Assembly (NCBI GenBank): GCA_029582155.1
Contig: CM055901.1
Span: 4,643,374-4,707,373 of the forward strand
Direction of reading: 5' to 3'
DNA from: Panopea generosa
Lineage: Eukaryota > Mollusca > Bivalvia > Adapedonta > Hiatellidae
DNA length: 64,000 nucleotides
Shown here: positions 52,001 through 61,952 of the stretch, one piece after another
Layout: every line of letters starts with the position of its first letter
Numbering within the stretch: position 1 is the stretch's first letter
Notes under the pieces: generated by a model
Databases searched by the model: none
What the model was told of the DNA's origin: nothing
What the model saw: only the letters and a program-made list of their open reading frames with translations
Made by a program: the position numbers and the translations under genes

Positions 52001-55000
52001 TATGTCATCTGTTGAATATGTATTGATACCTACAGTTATATGTATATACACATGTGTATGCATATGTTATCTGCTTTTATATGTATTGATACCTACAGCT
52101 ATGTGTATATAGATATGTGTATGCATATGTCATCTGCTGGAATATGTATTTATACCTACAGTTATGTGTATATACACATGTGTATGCATATGTCATCTGC
52201 TTGAATATGTATTGATACCTACAGTTATGTGTATATACACATGTGTATGCATATGTTATCTGCTTTAATATGTATTGATACCTACAGCTATGTGTATATA
52301 GATATGTGTATGCATATGTCATCTGCTTGAATATGTATTCATACCTACAGTTATGTGTATATACACATGTGTATGCATATGTCATCTGCTTGAATATGTA
52401 TTGATACCTACAATTATGTGTATGCATATGTCATCTGCTTGAATATGTATTGATACCTACAGTTATGTGTATATACACATGTGTATGCATATGTCATCTG
52501 CTTTAATATGTATTAATACCTACAGTTATGTGTTTATACACATGTGTATGCATATGTCATCTGCTTGAATATGTATTAATACCTACAGTTATTTTTATAT
52601 ACACATGTCTGTTGATATGTCATCTGCTTGAATATGTATTGATAGCTACAGCTATGGTTATTACACATGTGTATGCATATGTCATCTGCTTCAATATGTA
52701 TTTATACCTACTGCTATGTGTATATACACATGTGTATGCATATGTCATCTGCTTGAATATGTATTGATACCTACAGCTATGGTAAATACACATGTGTATG
52801 CATATGTCATCTGCTTGAATATGTATTTATATCTACTGCTATGTGTATATACACATGTGTATGCATAAGTCATCTGCTTGAATATGTATTAATACCTACA
52901 GTTATGTGTTTATACATGTGTATGCATATGTCATCTGCTTGAATATGTATTGATAACTACAGTTATGTGTATATACACATGTGTATGCATATGTCATCTG
53001 CTTGAATATGTATTAATACCTACAGTTATGTGTTTATATACATTTGTATGCATATGTCATCTGCTTGAATATGTATTAATACCTACAGTTATGTGTATAT
53101 ACACATGTGTATACATATGTCATCTGCTTTAATATGTATTAATACCTACAAGCAGATGACATATGCATACACATGTGTATATACACATAACTGTAGGTAT
53201 TAATACATATTCAAGCAGACTACACATGTGTATATATACACATTGCTGTTGGCAAAATTAAATACACATATTGATAAATATTCAAGAAGACTATATACAC
53301 AGACACATGTGTAAATACAAATAGCAGTACCAGTAGGTGCAATTATATACATGTATTGATTAATATTCAAGCAGACTTGATTTGCATACACATACACATA
53401 CACACAGAGCTGTAGGTATAATTATGTATTAATACAAAATAAAGCAGACTACCAGCATATATGTATACACAAGTGATATTTAGTCTTTTGTTATAGCTAT
53501 AAAATATTTTCATACGACAACCAATGCCTCATTGTTTACATTGAATTTTGTGCACCAATGTATGGCTTACATAATATAAAATATATGCTTGGCTTAAAAC
53601 CAGTAAATGGTTCTCTGGCTTACATCTAGAGATAATGGCCTTGGCATCTGAGGAGCTAAAACTTTCTCTGGCAGAGGAAGACTTTTTTATATTTATAAAT
53701 TGATATTGGCTTCCTAGTCAAAAGTCCTATCAGTTCTTAAACATCAGAGAAGTCTTAGATTTATATCCAAGAAATGACACAAATATGATAACTACACATA
53801 TGTCAACTGTACAAAGATGCCACCATTCTTTGGTTGGAAGCATGACTCACTGCCCAGTTCTGAAGTTTGGTTGATAAAGAGTCTACCAAAAAAATCATTT
53901 TAATTTCAAGTATGGAACGAAAGTTTGTGAGCAGTAACAATTTTTCAATTTTAAGTATTAATGATCGTTTCCCAATGGAAATGAAAAGCAACCTAATAAT
54001 TCTATAAATTATAAAGAGTCACCTATAATATTCATTTTCAATACTTGTATACTATTTTGAACATGAATCTATTTATAGTAACAGACACCTTGGCATTGAC
54101 CAAGTGACTTGAAAAGCAATCCTAAGCTATATTTCATAATAAGGATTTTATCTACAAATTATTTATCAAGAACAAAAAAGTAAATGAGATATTATATTTT
54201 TAGTTAAAGCAACCTTGACCTTAACCTAAATAATCAAAAAGTTCCAAGCTTTCATTTATTTCAAAGATTCTATCCACAGAGAATTCATCTATATATATTA
54301 TTGGGAACACAATATATTAACATAGAAATCATTTCTGGACATACGGAAAAATAAGGGTAACACTATATGACCACCTTCTCCTTTGAATGTTGATATGATG
54401 GCCAACCATGTTGACACCACATCCAACATGGGGATTTACTAGTACAGATTTTGAGTTCCTTCATGTTCTAACTTCTAGCATTTAGTAATAAGTGATAACT
54501 ATATCGTTGAAACAAGCATAATGCAGAACATGTGGGTAACTACTGACCAGGGCTTCTAATATCAGTCCAGGATTTTTATTGCCGTAAGAATCGAATTAGT
54601 GAATTCATGTTATATAATGGTCAGTAGTACTGACCATTATATAACCTGTATTCACTTATTGCCAAAAACTCATTTGGAGCAGCTGTAAATTGTAGTTTGG
54701 GTTGAGTTTTTATAGGGAAATCAGTAATTTTGTAAATATCATAATAAATGTTAATTATAAACTCTTTCCAATCACATGGTCTAATAAGGAATTATATAAC
54801 ACGGTTCTGGTGTTATTTTCATAATCCTTGCATAATAGGTTTTGTAAAATAATTTTATCTTCTTGATTTTGTCAATATACAATAATTATATTTATTCACC
54901 AATCAGGGCAAAGCTATGAAGATGATGAAATGCTAAAACAAACTGAATACAAAAAAACACACTTATTTTACACTATGTTTAGAAACTTTCTATCAATATA

Positions 55001-58000
55001 AACAGTGCCTGTAAACAAGGAATTTAATTCAGTTATCAAAACTACAAACTAGTGTCCGTCAATGATCGACAATCAGGGTCATGAGTGTGCAAATTATGAA
55101 TTTCACATTCAGCGTGCATTCTGCAGTTTTATTGTGAATGTTGACTTATTTACTTTAGCTTGATTGCAATGTAAGCTTATATTAACCGCCTTCAAGTCAG
55201 CTTCCTGGGTAGAACCAGTACTGAGTGTTCTTTAAAGAGAGCCATCGGGTTGAGTGGAGGATCAAACCGCAACCTCTGGCATGAGTGGCCAACACTCTAT
55301 CCACTACACTACCACCCCGCATGTTGACTGAATTACATAATTTTCAATGTAATTGTATATTCATACACAGTAGTTTACGCATTGATATAACATTGAACAT
55401 TTAAAATTAAAAGTATAATTCAACAAATAGAAGTATATTTCTGTGATAAATAACTTTGTGTTGTCTAACTATTTCAATACCTTGCTGCATCGAGAGTCCT
55501 GCATGATATTTGATTTAAGATTTCTCAAACTCACATGAAACGGAAGTTAATGATTTTGACCTAACCTTAAATTATAACAGCTGTCTCCATAAACATAATG
55601 ATTCTGACCTATCCTTATATCATACCAACTGTCCCTATAAACTTTTGTTGTAATTTATAATAAATTCAAATACAAGACGTGTTCAAACATACCACACAGG
55701 AATTTGTGGACAGTTTGATACCATTGGTTGGTAGTACCCACATCAACTCCACACATTTTGTTACGTATATCTTACACCATCAAGTTATTTATTATAGTTA
55801 CCTGTAGTTTCTGAAATATTGTATCGAGAATGGTATCAGCATGAAAATTATGGTTCAAATTTTAGAATTAGCAAATACAGTAAAACCTGTGTAAGTGGTC
55901 ACCTCTATTAAGCAGCCACATGTCTTAAGCAGCCATGTTTCATATTTTCCATGTCTATGCTTTCAGAGTAAATAAACCTGTATTATGCAACAACCTGCCT
56001 TAAAAGGCCATCTTTGCTCTTTCCCTTGACTGGCTGCTTAAGACAGGTTTGGCTGTATACTGTAAAATCCTTAATAAAGACCCAATCCTTCGACCCAAGC
56101 TGAATTTTTTTTTAATTATTATTACTAAGGTAGTTTCAACTTGTATCTGTTGTTTGTATTTAGGTCCGTTAAAGGAGGTTTATCAGGGGAAAATGCTATA
56201 ACTGTTTAAAAAAAAAAATTATTTCTAAAATGGATAAAAGCATCTCATAATCATTAACAAATAAAATCTGGTATGTCAAATCCATAAAAAATATTTAAAT
56301 TGGAGTGGTAAACTTGAAATGAAATCCCCATTCTAAAAATAGACAGCACTTACATACTGGTTGACAACCTTTACATTGTCATTCAAACACATCTAAGATG
56401 AATGGGTTTAACACATTTTCAACACATTTCAGGCATATATGGCATTTACAGTTTTGTTGGTGGAGGAAGAACTCAGAATGAATCTGAGTAGAACCACCAT
56501 CCTTCTGCAAGTAACTGGCAAACTTTCTCAAATAAAGTTTTTGGAGTGAGTGGGAATCAAACCTACAACCTAAGCAGTGAGAGGTCAGTGATCTTGAGAT
56601 GGCGCTTAGACCGGTCAGCCATGGAGAAGATGAAACAATTTTTACGTGTAAACCCGTATAACAGATCAAAATGAAATCGTTGACTCATTTAATGTCTCAC
56701 AAAATATGATGCAATTTTAAGCAGGAAATCTATTTTAATCTAACCTAGGCACGCAGTCTAGGAAATCTCTTTTCAATATATTATTTTTGCATGTTTAAAC
56801 AGATATCATTTTGGCAATATGGGGGCATGTTTAAACAGATATCATTTTTGCAATACCGGGGCATGTTTAAATAGATATCATTTTGGCAATACTGGGGCAT
56901 GTTTAAATAGATATAATTTTGGCAATATGGGGGCATGTTTAAATAGATATCATTTGGCAATAGGGGGGCATGTTTAAATAGATATCATTTGGCAATAGGG
57001 GGGCATGTTTAAATAGATATCATTTGGCAATAGGGGGGCATGTTTAAATAGATATCATTTGGCAATAGGGGGGCATGTTTAAATATATATCATTTTGGCA
57101 ATACTGGGGCATGTTTAAATAGATATCATTTTGGCAATATGGGGGCATGTTTAAACAGATATCATTTTGGCAATACCGGGGCATGTTTAAACAGATATCA
57201 TTTTGGCAATAGGGGGGCATGTTTAAATAGATATCATTTTGGCAATACAGGGTCAGTGAATATATATAGGCATGATATATTGGAAAAGATGTTTTTAGCA
57301 AATTTTAAAAATTTGAAAATTCTGATATAATTTCTTTTGGGGTCCTCTGTGGCCAAGTGGTCCGATACATCTTAACATCATTTACCTCTCATCGCTAAAT
57401 CGTAGGTTTGAGTCCACATGGCCCATATACTAATTATTATACGTAACTTAATACTGCACCATATCCATGTATTGGTTTATTGCGAAAAGATAAGTGGGAT
57501 TTAATGCTATTTTCAACATTTTACAGGTTAAAAATTATATTATAAATCAAGTTTTATTGATGGTGGAAGGGAAGACATTCATGATTAATATGGGTAGTAC
57601 CACGGTCCTTCACAAGTCACTGTCAAACTTTCTCACATGAAGTTTTTAGACAGAACAGAATGTGCACACAAACTATTATGTACAGCAAAGGGTGACAACT
57701 CTTAGCAAAAGGGTGTGTGTGTGGGGGTAACAGTGTATCAGGAATCAATATTTGTATTTGGTTAATTAGTTTAAATGTTTATAAAAATGTTTTATCGCCA
57801 TATCCTATATATAAATCAAGTTAACATAAAGCACATTTTCATATATACCTGGCCAGTCATGTCCCTTTGTAGGTGCCTCGACAGCGATGTCAAAACCCTT
57901 TGTCTCCAGTGTGAGCCATTTGTTGATGGGAAATTCTATCTCTGTCTTATCCACCATGTTCAACATCACAACCTGATATAATATATATGGCATCATCATC

Positions 58001-61000
58001 GCAACACAGTTCAAACTGATTTCTGTCATATATAATTTTGCACAATAAGGAATTAAACCGATTAAACAAATATCTCTTATTATTATCATTCAATCAGTAC
58101 CAAATATATTATCTAGTCTCTCACCTTTTCTACCTGCCATGGCCTACCCGAGTTGTCGTGCTCCAACCGTATTTTGCGTAACTGACCCAGAATCTCGGGA
58201 TCCAAGAACACCTGATATAAAAAGCATAACAAGAGTAGTGAGTACATCTGACATAACAAAAGAAGTGTGTACATCTGACATAACAAGAGTAGTGAGAATA
58301 TCTGACATAACAAAAGTAGTGAGTACATCTGACATAACAAGAGCAGTGAGTACATCTGACATAACAAGAGTAGTGAGTACATCTGACATAAAAAGAGCAG
58401 TGAGTACATCTGACATAAAAAGAGCAGTGAGTACATCTGACATAACAAGAGTAGTGAGTACATCTGACATAACAAGAGTAGTGAGTACATCTGACATAAC
58501 AAGAGTAGTGAGTACATCTGACATAAAAAGAGCAGTCAGTACATCTGACATAAAAAGAGCAGTGAGTACATCTGACATAACAAGAGTAGTGAGTACATCT
58601 GACATAAAAAGAGCAGTGAGTACATCTGACATCACAAGAGCAGTGAGTACATCTGACATAACAAGAGTAGTGAGTACATCTGACATAACAAGAGTAGTAA
58701 GTACAACTGACATAACAAGAGTAGTGAGTACATCTGACATAACAAGAGTAGTGAGTACATCTGACATAACAAGAGTAGTGAGTACATCTGACATAAAAAG
58801 AGTAGTGAATACATCTGACATAACAAGAGAAGTGAGTACATCTGACATAACAAGAGTAGTGGGTACATTTGACATAAAAAGAACAGTGAGTACATCTGAC
58901 ATAACAAGAGTAGTGAGTAAATCTGACATAACAAGAGTAGTGAGTACATCTGACATAACAAGAGTAGTGAGTACATCTGACATAAAAAGGGTAGTGAGTA
59001 CATCTGACATAACAAGAGTAGTGAGTACATCTGACATGACAGAGTAGTGAGTACATCTGACATAACAAGAGGAGTGAGTACATTTGACATAAAAAGAGAA
59101 GTGAGTACATCTGACATAACAAGAGTAGTGAGTACATCTGACATAAAAAAAACAGTGAGTACATCTGACATAAAAAAGAGCAGTGAGTACATCTGACATA
59201 ACCAGAGAAGTGAGTACATCTGACATAAAAAGAGCAGTGAGTACATCTGACATAACAAAAGCAGTGAGTACATTTGACATAACAAGAGCAGTGAGTACAT
59301 CTGACATAACAAGAGTAGTGAGTACATCTGACATAACAAGAGTAGTAAGTACAACTGACATAACAAGAGTAGTGAGTACATCTGGCATAACAAGAGTAGT
59401 AAGTACATCTGACATAACAAGAGTAGTGAGTACATCTGACATAACAAGAGTAGTGAGTACATCTGACATAACAAGAGTAGTGAGTACATCTGACATAACA
59501 ATAACAATGAGTACATCTGACATAACAGGGACAATGAAAACATCTGACATAACAATAACAATGGGTACATCTGACATAACAAAAACAATGAGTACATCTG
59601 ACATAACAAAAACAATGAGTACATCTGACATAGCAAGAACAATGAGTACATCTGACATAACAGGATCAATCAGTACATTTGACATAACAAGAAAATTAGT
59701 ACATCTGACATAACAGGAACAATCAGTACATCTGACATAGCAAGAATAATGCCTACATCTGACATAACATTAACAATGAGTACATCTGACATAACAATAA
59801 CAATCAGTACATCTGACATTACAATAACAATCAGTACATCTGACATAACAGGATCAATGAGTACATCTGATATAACAGGATCAATGAGTACATCTGACAT
59901 AACAGGATCAATGAGTACCTCTGACATAACAATAACAATGAGTACATCTGACATTACAATAACAATGAGTACATCTGACATAACAATTACAATCAGTACA
60001 CCTGACATAACAGGATCAATGAGTACATCTGATATAACAGGATCAATGAGTACATCTGACATAACAATAACAATGGTTACATCTGACATAACAATAACAA
60101 TGGGTACATCTGACATAACAATAACAATGAGTACATCTAACATAACAAGAACAATGAGTACATCTGATATAACAAGAACAATGAGTACATCTGACATAAC
60201 AATAACAATGAGTACATCTGATATAACAAGAACAATGAGTACATCTGACAACGATAATGACACCAGGGTCATGGCATTAGCTCTATGAGCTAATTAAAAG
60301 AAATTATTGGAAAAACAAATCTATAAAGTTGAACTTCTTACCTACTTTGTGAGAGACATGATATGGATGGATGTATACCAGTCTGTGTATCACATGCCAG
60401 ATGCCATCAGACCAGTGGCCGTTGACAAACTGAACATACCACAATATAATTAAAAATCACATTTACCCCCTTGAAGAATATACAATATCTATGTCTGTAG
60501 TTTACTGTGACAAAGCCAAATATGTTGCAATTGTTACAGCCCTTGTATTTAATACCATCTACATATTTACCAAAAACAGAGGAAATTGATTTAATAATTA
60601 TAAGTCAAGCAGCTTACATCAAATTCATCAGTTTTGCCAGAGTAGAAGTAGCCAATATCTGTCTGCCCAAGTGGGAGAGGTCCGGTATTGTCTGCATCTC
60701 CATACACCGTCAAGGTCACATTAGAATCTGTTCCACTATCTGCTTCAGAACTAGTCGTAACAAAAACTTTCCAGTCTCCATCTGAAATGTTATACAGTAC
60801 TTGATATTAAGCTAGTAAATGGGGTTAAACATTATATTGAATACAGTTTAATTGGTGAAGACCTCAGAATGAATATGTGTAGAACCACCATCCCTACACA
60901 AGTAACTGGCAAACTTTCATACATGCATTTTTTTGTACAGAGCTAAGCTCAAACCTATGACCTCAGTAGAGTAACATTGAGCCCTAGCCACAGAGATCTC

Positions 61001-61952
61001 TGATATAAGAGGCAGTATATCGGGAAATAACAAATGTCTAAAAGTCTAACAGCACTGCACAATCATTAATAAATAAAACGAGAATGTTTTGGTATTTAAA
61101 CCTTTGCTATGTTACGAGCAATCTTAACTCTTCCTGCACTGTTTTCAAATCCTTCTGTGATTGATGCGGGAAAATGTGTATCTATGGAGCAAAGGGTTAA
61201 AATCCACCGAAACATGACAAAAAAAGATATCCCTATTCTAAAGCAGTTTGTCATTCAGATACTTTCTAAGATGAAACGAAGCCTGCAATATGTAATTAGT
61301 GTGACAGGTCAGCTTGAAATCAAAATGAAATCACTCGTTCAAAACGCCACAAAAAATGTTGCAGTTTCTAAATGAGAAATCTGTTTTCCCTTTGCACAAT
61401 ATATTATTATTTAGACATGTTTAAAAGATATCCTTATGAAAACACAGGATTGGTGAGCAAAATCATACAGGCATTACACAATGTATGTTGGAGAAAAAAT
61501 TATTTTTTGCCAATTTTCAAATTTTGAAAAATTAGCAAATGTTTGATTTTAATTTTCAGCAGAATTTTTTATTTGTAATTAAAAACAAGATATCGGTTGC
61601 CATTTTGCCATAAATATAATATAATATGCTACTTTGACTGGATATAGGAATTCACACCTTTATATTGGTTATCATCTTCCACAGTTTGTTCATCATCTTG
61701 TACTACTTGCTGAGGAGCTGGTGTTACTTCTATTACATCTGTCAATGGCAGAGTTATCTCTACATCCGAGTCACCTTTGCCCTCATCCAGCCACTTGCCA
61801 CATTCAAACAGATACTGGCTAGTGGCATCTTCAGTTACCTTGACGATGACCTTATCCAGTAGCCAGCCTGACCCTGCACCTGACCCGTCATGGCTGACCT
61901 TGACTTGTGTAAGTTTTCCAAGATCTACTGCTGGAATCTCAAACACATCCTT
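45482..61952 (-). CDS. LOXHD1: LOXHD1-like gene, 3' part (seven exons, 503 residues in window)
   Basis: Seven minus-strand exons join with matching phases into one open frame of 1512 nt including the stop: 61658-61952, 60618-60781, 58125-58211, 57849-57972, 48539-48696, 47958-48115 and 45482-46007. The product holds the second half of one PLAT domain (residues 1-55), a linker, two complete PLAT domains (about 99-223 and 224-345) and an acidic, lysine/glutamate-rich tail (346-503). PLAT repeats with GxGSGWFLxxVxV and a WL motif before each domain end are the hallmark of LOXHD1, a stereocilia protein in vertebrates whose PLAT beta-sandwiches are thought to bind lipid or protein at the membrane. 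The second domain has GRPWQ in place of GSGWF. The 5' part lies beyond the window or in unseen exons. Another multi-PLAT protein is the main alternative. Confidence 0.88.
46059..46253. mobile_element. MITE-like element, copy 2
   Basis: Aligns with 5258-5463: inner tgatcatgaacttagactgg and ctccagtaaaatt match, and the ends (ccaagcttctgtctcaacaa and ataagaaaacaggaacctgg) remain inverted repeats, though more diverged. It lies in the last LOXHD1-like intron. Confidence 0.68.
46582..47240 (+). repeat. SINE family A, copy 2 (long copy)
   Basis: A tRNA-like head (gcagcgtggtctagtgtcca, B-box region ggttgtggatttgatacc) is followed by ggtcataccaaagacttt and a body with tagaggtgagttctaggtct. A second module ends in gccgtaaaaccctattcata plus an attcattc tail. 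Only the first 140 bp are shared with copy 1. The stretch from about 46900 may be a separate repeat. Confidence 0.65.
47627..47926. repeat. Dispersed repeat, copy 2
   Basis: Same orientation and order as 1-318; see that entry. It lies in the intron between the last two LOXHD1-like exons. Confidence 0.75.
47958..48115 (-). CDS. LOXHD1: LOXHD1-like exon 6 of window (last PLAT, second half)
   Basis: Acceptor tttttcag, donor CCA|gtaagt; 158 nt, phase 0 in, 2 out. It encodes KDTFVVQAVDMGRLMQVQIG, GKGPGSGWFLKTVTVKE and KYVFTCDQ, a textbook PLAT second half. The dispersed repeat copy 2 (47627-47926) lies about 30 bp downstream. Confidence 0.94.
48539..48696 (-). CDS. LOXHD1: LOXHD1-like exon 5 of window (last PLAT, first half)
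   Basis: Acceptor tatattccag, donor GCAG|gtgtgt; 158 nt, phase 1 in, 0 out. It encodes RNYVVQTLTGDGFGSGTDAT, VYINLIGTLGDSGKRYLV and NDKFESGQ, the clearest PLAT start in the window. Confidence 0.93.
49120..51352 (-). repeat. 63-bp tandem array, left part
   Basis: Unit: acatattcaagcagatgaca, tatgcatacacatgtgtata, tacacataactgtaggtatt, aat. The left edge (49230-49800) has longer, about 85-bp units with an added aaattatattataataata, likely the older form. A three-unit block with the rare string taataaccatagctgtagc is tandemly duplicated at 50883 and 51071. It lies in a large LOXHD1-like intron. Confidence 0.97.
51360..53148 (+). repeat. 63-bp tandem array, inverted part
   Basis: The same unit in reverse complement. 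The outer half (about 52200-53148) mirrors the left part at about 50403-51352 variant by variant. For example, the rare aacaaacatgtgtatat unit at 50939 appears as its reverse at about 52588. The inner half (51360-52200) is built of other variants (acatatgtatatgcatatgt). Confidence 0.95.
53149..53450 (-). repeat. 63-bp array, return to original orientation and degenerate right edge
   Basis: At 53149 the orientation switches back (agcagatgacatatgcatac). After one good unit the copies are strongly diverged and longer up to about 53450. Confidence 0.9.
53451..55149 (-). other. LOXHD1-like intron, no further gene; hairpin at 54609
   Basis: AT-rich intron sequence. The only clear structure is the inverted repeat listed separately. 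Confidence 0.45.
54609..54645. repeat. Perfect 18-bp inverted repeat with 1-nt spacer
   Basis: gttatataatggtcagta and tactgaccattatataac are exact reverse complements around one G. Weaker pairing continues outward (aattagtgaattcat against gtattcacttatt), so it may be the core of a small foldback element. Confidence 0.93.
55150..55320 (-). repeat. SINE family B, copy 3
   Basis: Reverse strand: gcggggtggtagtgtagtgg (A-box), gaggttgcggtttgatcc (B-box), acactcagtactggttctac, ending caatcaagctaaagtaaa. The best-preserved copy. Confidence 0.82.
55321..56339. other. LOXHD1-like intron, no feature seen
   Basis: AT-rich sequence; nothing supported. Confidence 0.4.
56455..56622 (-). repeat. SINE family C, copy 1
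   Basis: Reverse strand: tggctgaccggtctaagcgc (A-box), ggttgtaggtttgattccc (B-box), then aaagtttgccagttacttgc and attcattctgagttcttcct. A tRNA-Leu/Ser-like head is possible. Confidence 0.75.
56789..57260. repeat. 36-bp tandem repeat, about 13 copies
   Basis: Unit gcatgtttaaatagatatca, ttttggcaatactggg, with shorter 34-bp copies in the middle. The last unit runs into the repeat's unique right side (ggtcagtgaatatatatagg). Confidence 0.96.
57341..57420 (+). repeat. tRNA-like SINE head
   Basis: gtggccaagtggtccgatac (A-box) and cgtaggtttgagtccacatg (B-box) at tRNA spacing, with a ggtcctctgtggcc start. It resembles a tRNA-Leu/Ser derivative. Stem pairing is incomplete and the downstream sequence is SINE-like. 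Confidence 0.5.
57560..57656 (-). repeat. SINE family C, 3' fragment
   Basis: Shares gtggaagggaagacattcat, agtaccacggtccttcacaa and actttctcacatgaagtttt with the other family C copies. Confidence 0.6.
57849..57972 (-). CDS. LOXHD1: LOXHD1-like exon 4 of window
   Basis: Acceptor atatatcag, donor CCAG|gtatat; 124 nt, phase 0 in and 1 out. It encodes VVMLNMVDKTEIEFPINKWL and KGFDIAVEAPTKGHDWP, the end of the second PLAT domain with its conserved WL. Confidence 0.9.
58125..58211 (-). CDS. LOXHD1: LOXHD1-like exon 3 of window
   Basis: 87 nt, exactly 29 codons, phase 0 on both sides: VFLDPEILGQLRKIRLEHDN ... WQVEK. Acceptor tttttatatcag, donor AAAG|gtgaga. The 27-bp array starts only about 20 nt upstream of the acceptor. 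In most PLAT repeats the equivalent segment reads GxGSGWFLD; here it is SGRPWQVEK. Confidence 0.9.
58216..60255. repeat. 27-bp tandem repeat, about 75 copies, abutting a 3' splice site
   Basis: Unit agtacatctgacataacaag, agtagtg. Two blocks are seen: 58216-59490 mostly with agagtagtg or agagcagtg, and 59490-60255 mostly with ataacaatg or ggatcaatg. On the minus strand (LOXHD1 sense) each unit reads ctcttgttatgtcag|atg, a pyrimidine-containing tract followed by CAG. Units of 27 bp keep several frames open, for example VMSDVLTTL for more than 500 codons. Confidence 0.97.
60342..60429 (-). other. Exon-like segment with good splice sites that breaks the LOXHD1 frame
   Basis: Flanked by acceptor tatgttcag and donor GTAG|gtaaga and open in one frame (FVNGHWSDGIWHVIHRLVYI). 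At 88 nt it would shift the flanking phase-0 exons and bring a stop within exon 58125-58211. It is either a false exon or an occasionally included exon leading to decay of the message. Confidence 0.35.
60618..60781 (-). CDS. LOXHD1: LOXHD1-like exon 2 of window (PLAT start)
   Basis: Acceptor acatttcag, donor GAT|gtaagc; 164 nt ending on a codon boundary. It encodes GDWKVFVTTSSEADSGTDSN, LTVYGDADNTG and GYFYSGKTDEFD, the first strands of a PLAT domain including the SGTDSNVTL motif. Confidence 0.9.
60830..61540. repeat. Composite dispersed repeat, copy 2 (unexpanded)
   Basis: Collinear with 56340-57310 but with only one catgtttaaaagatatcctt (61417-61436). Confidence 0.58.
60851..60995 (-). repeat. 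SINE family C, copy 2
   Basis: Matches 56455-56622 in the same orientation (gaagacctcagaatgaatat, agaaccaccatccctacaca, agtaactggcaaacttt) up to the diverged tRNA-like head. Confidence 0.7.
61658..61952 (-). CDS. LOXHD1: LOXHD1-like exon 1 of window (PLAT half and linker)
   Basis: Acceptor gtttttag before AAGGATGTG; donor AAAG|gtgtga; 295 nt, phase 0 in and 1 out. It encodes VFEIPAVDLGKLTQVKVSHD, GSGAGSGWLLDKVIVKV and CGKWLDEGKGDSDVEITLPL, the second half of a PLAT domain. A PQQVVQDDEQTVEDD acidic linker follows. Confidence 0.9.

Larger units (their letters stand above)
56340..57310. repeat. Composite dispersed repeat, copy 1, containing a SINE and the 36-bp array
   Basis: It corresponds in order to 60830-61540. 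Both have family C SINE sequence (minus), then tcaaaatgaaatc, then gaaatct with caatatattatt, then catgtttaaa.agatatc, and later ccaatttt-like A/T runs. The main difference is that the catgtttaaa motif is amplified here. Confidence 0.6.

Noticed and set aside
58113-60288. Open frames of 300-513 codons over the 27-bp array
   Set aside because: Same mechanism, within a LOXHD1-like intron; several frames on both strands are open together.
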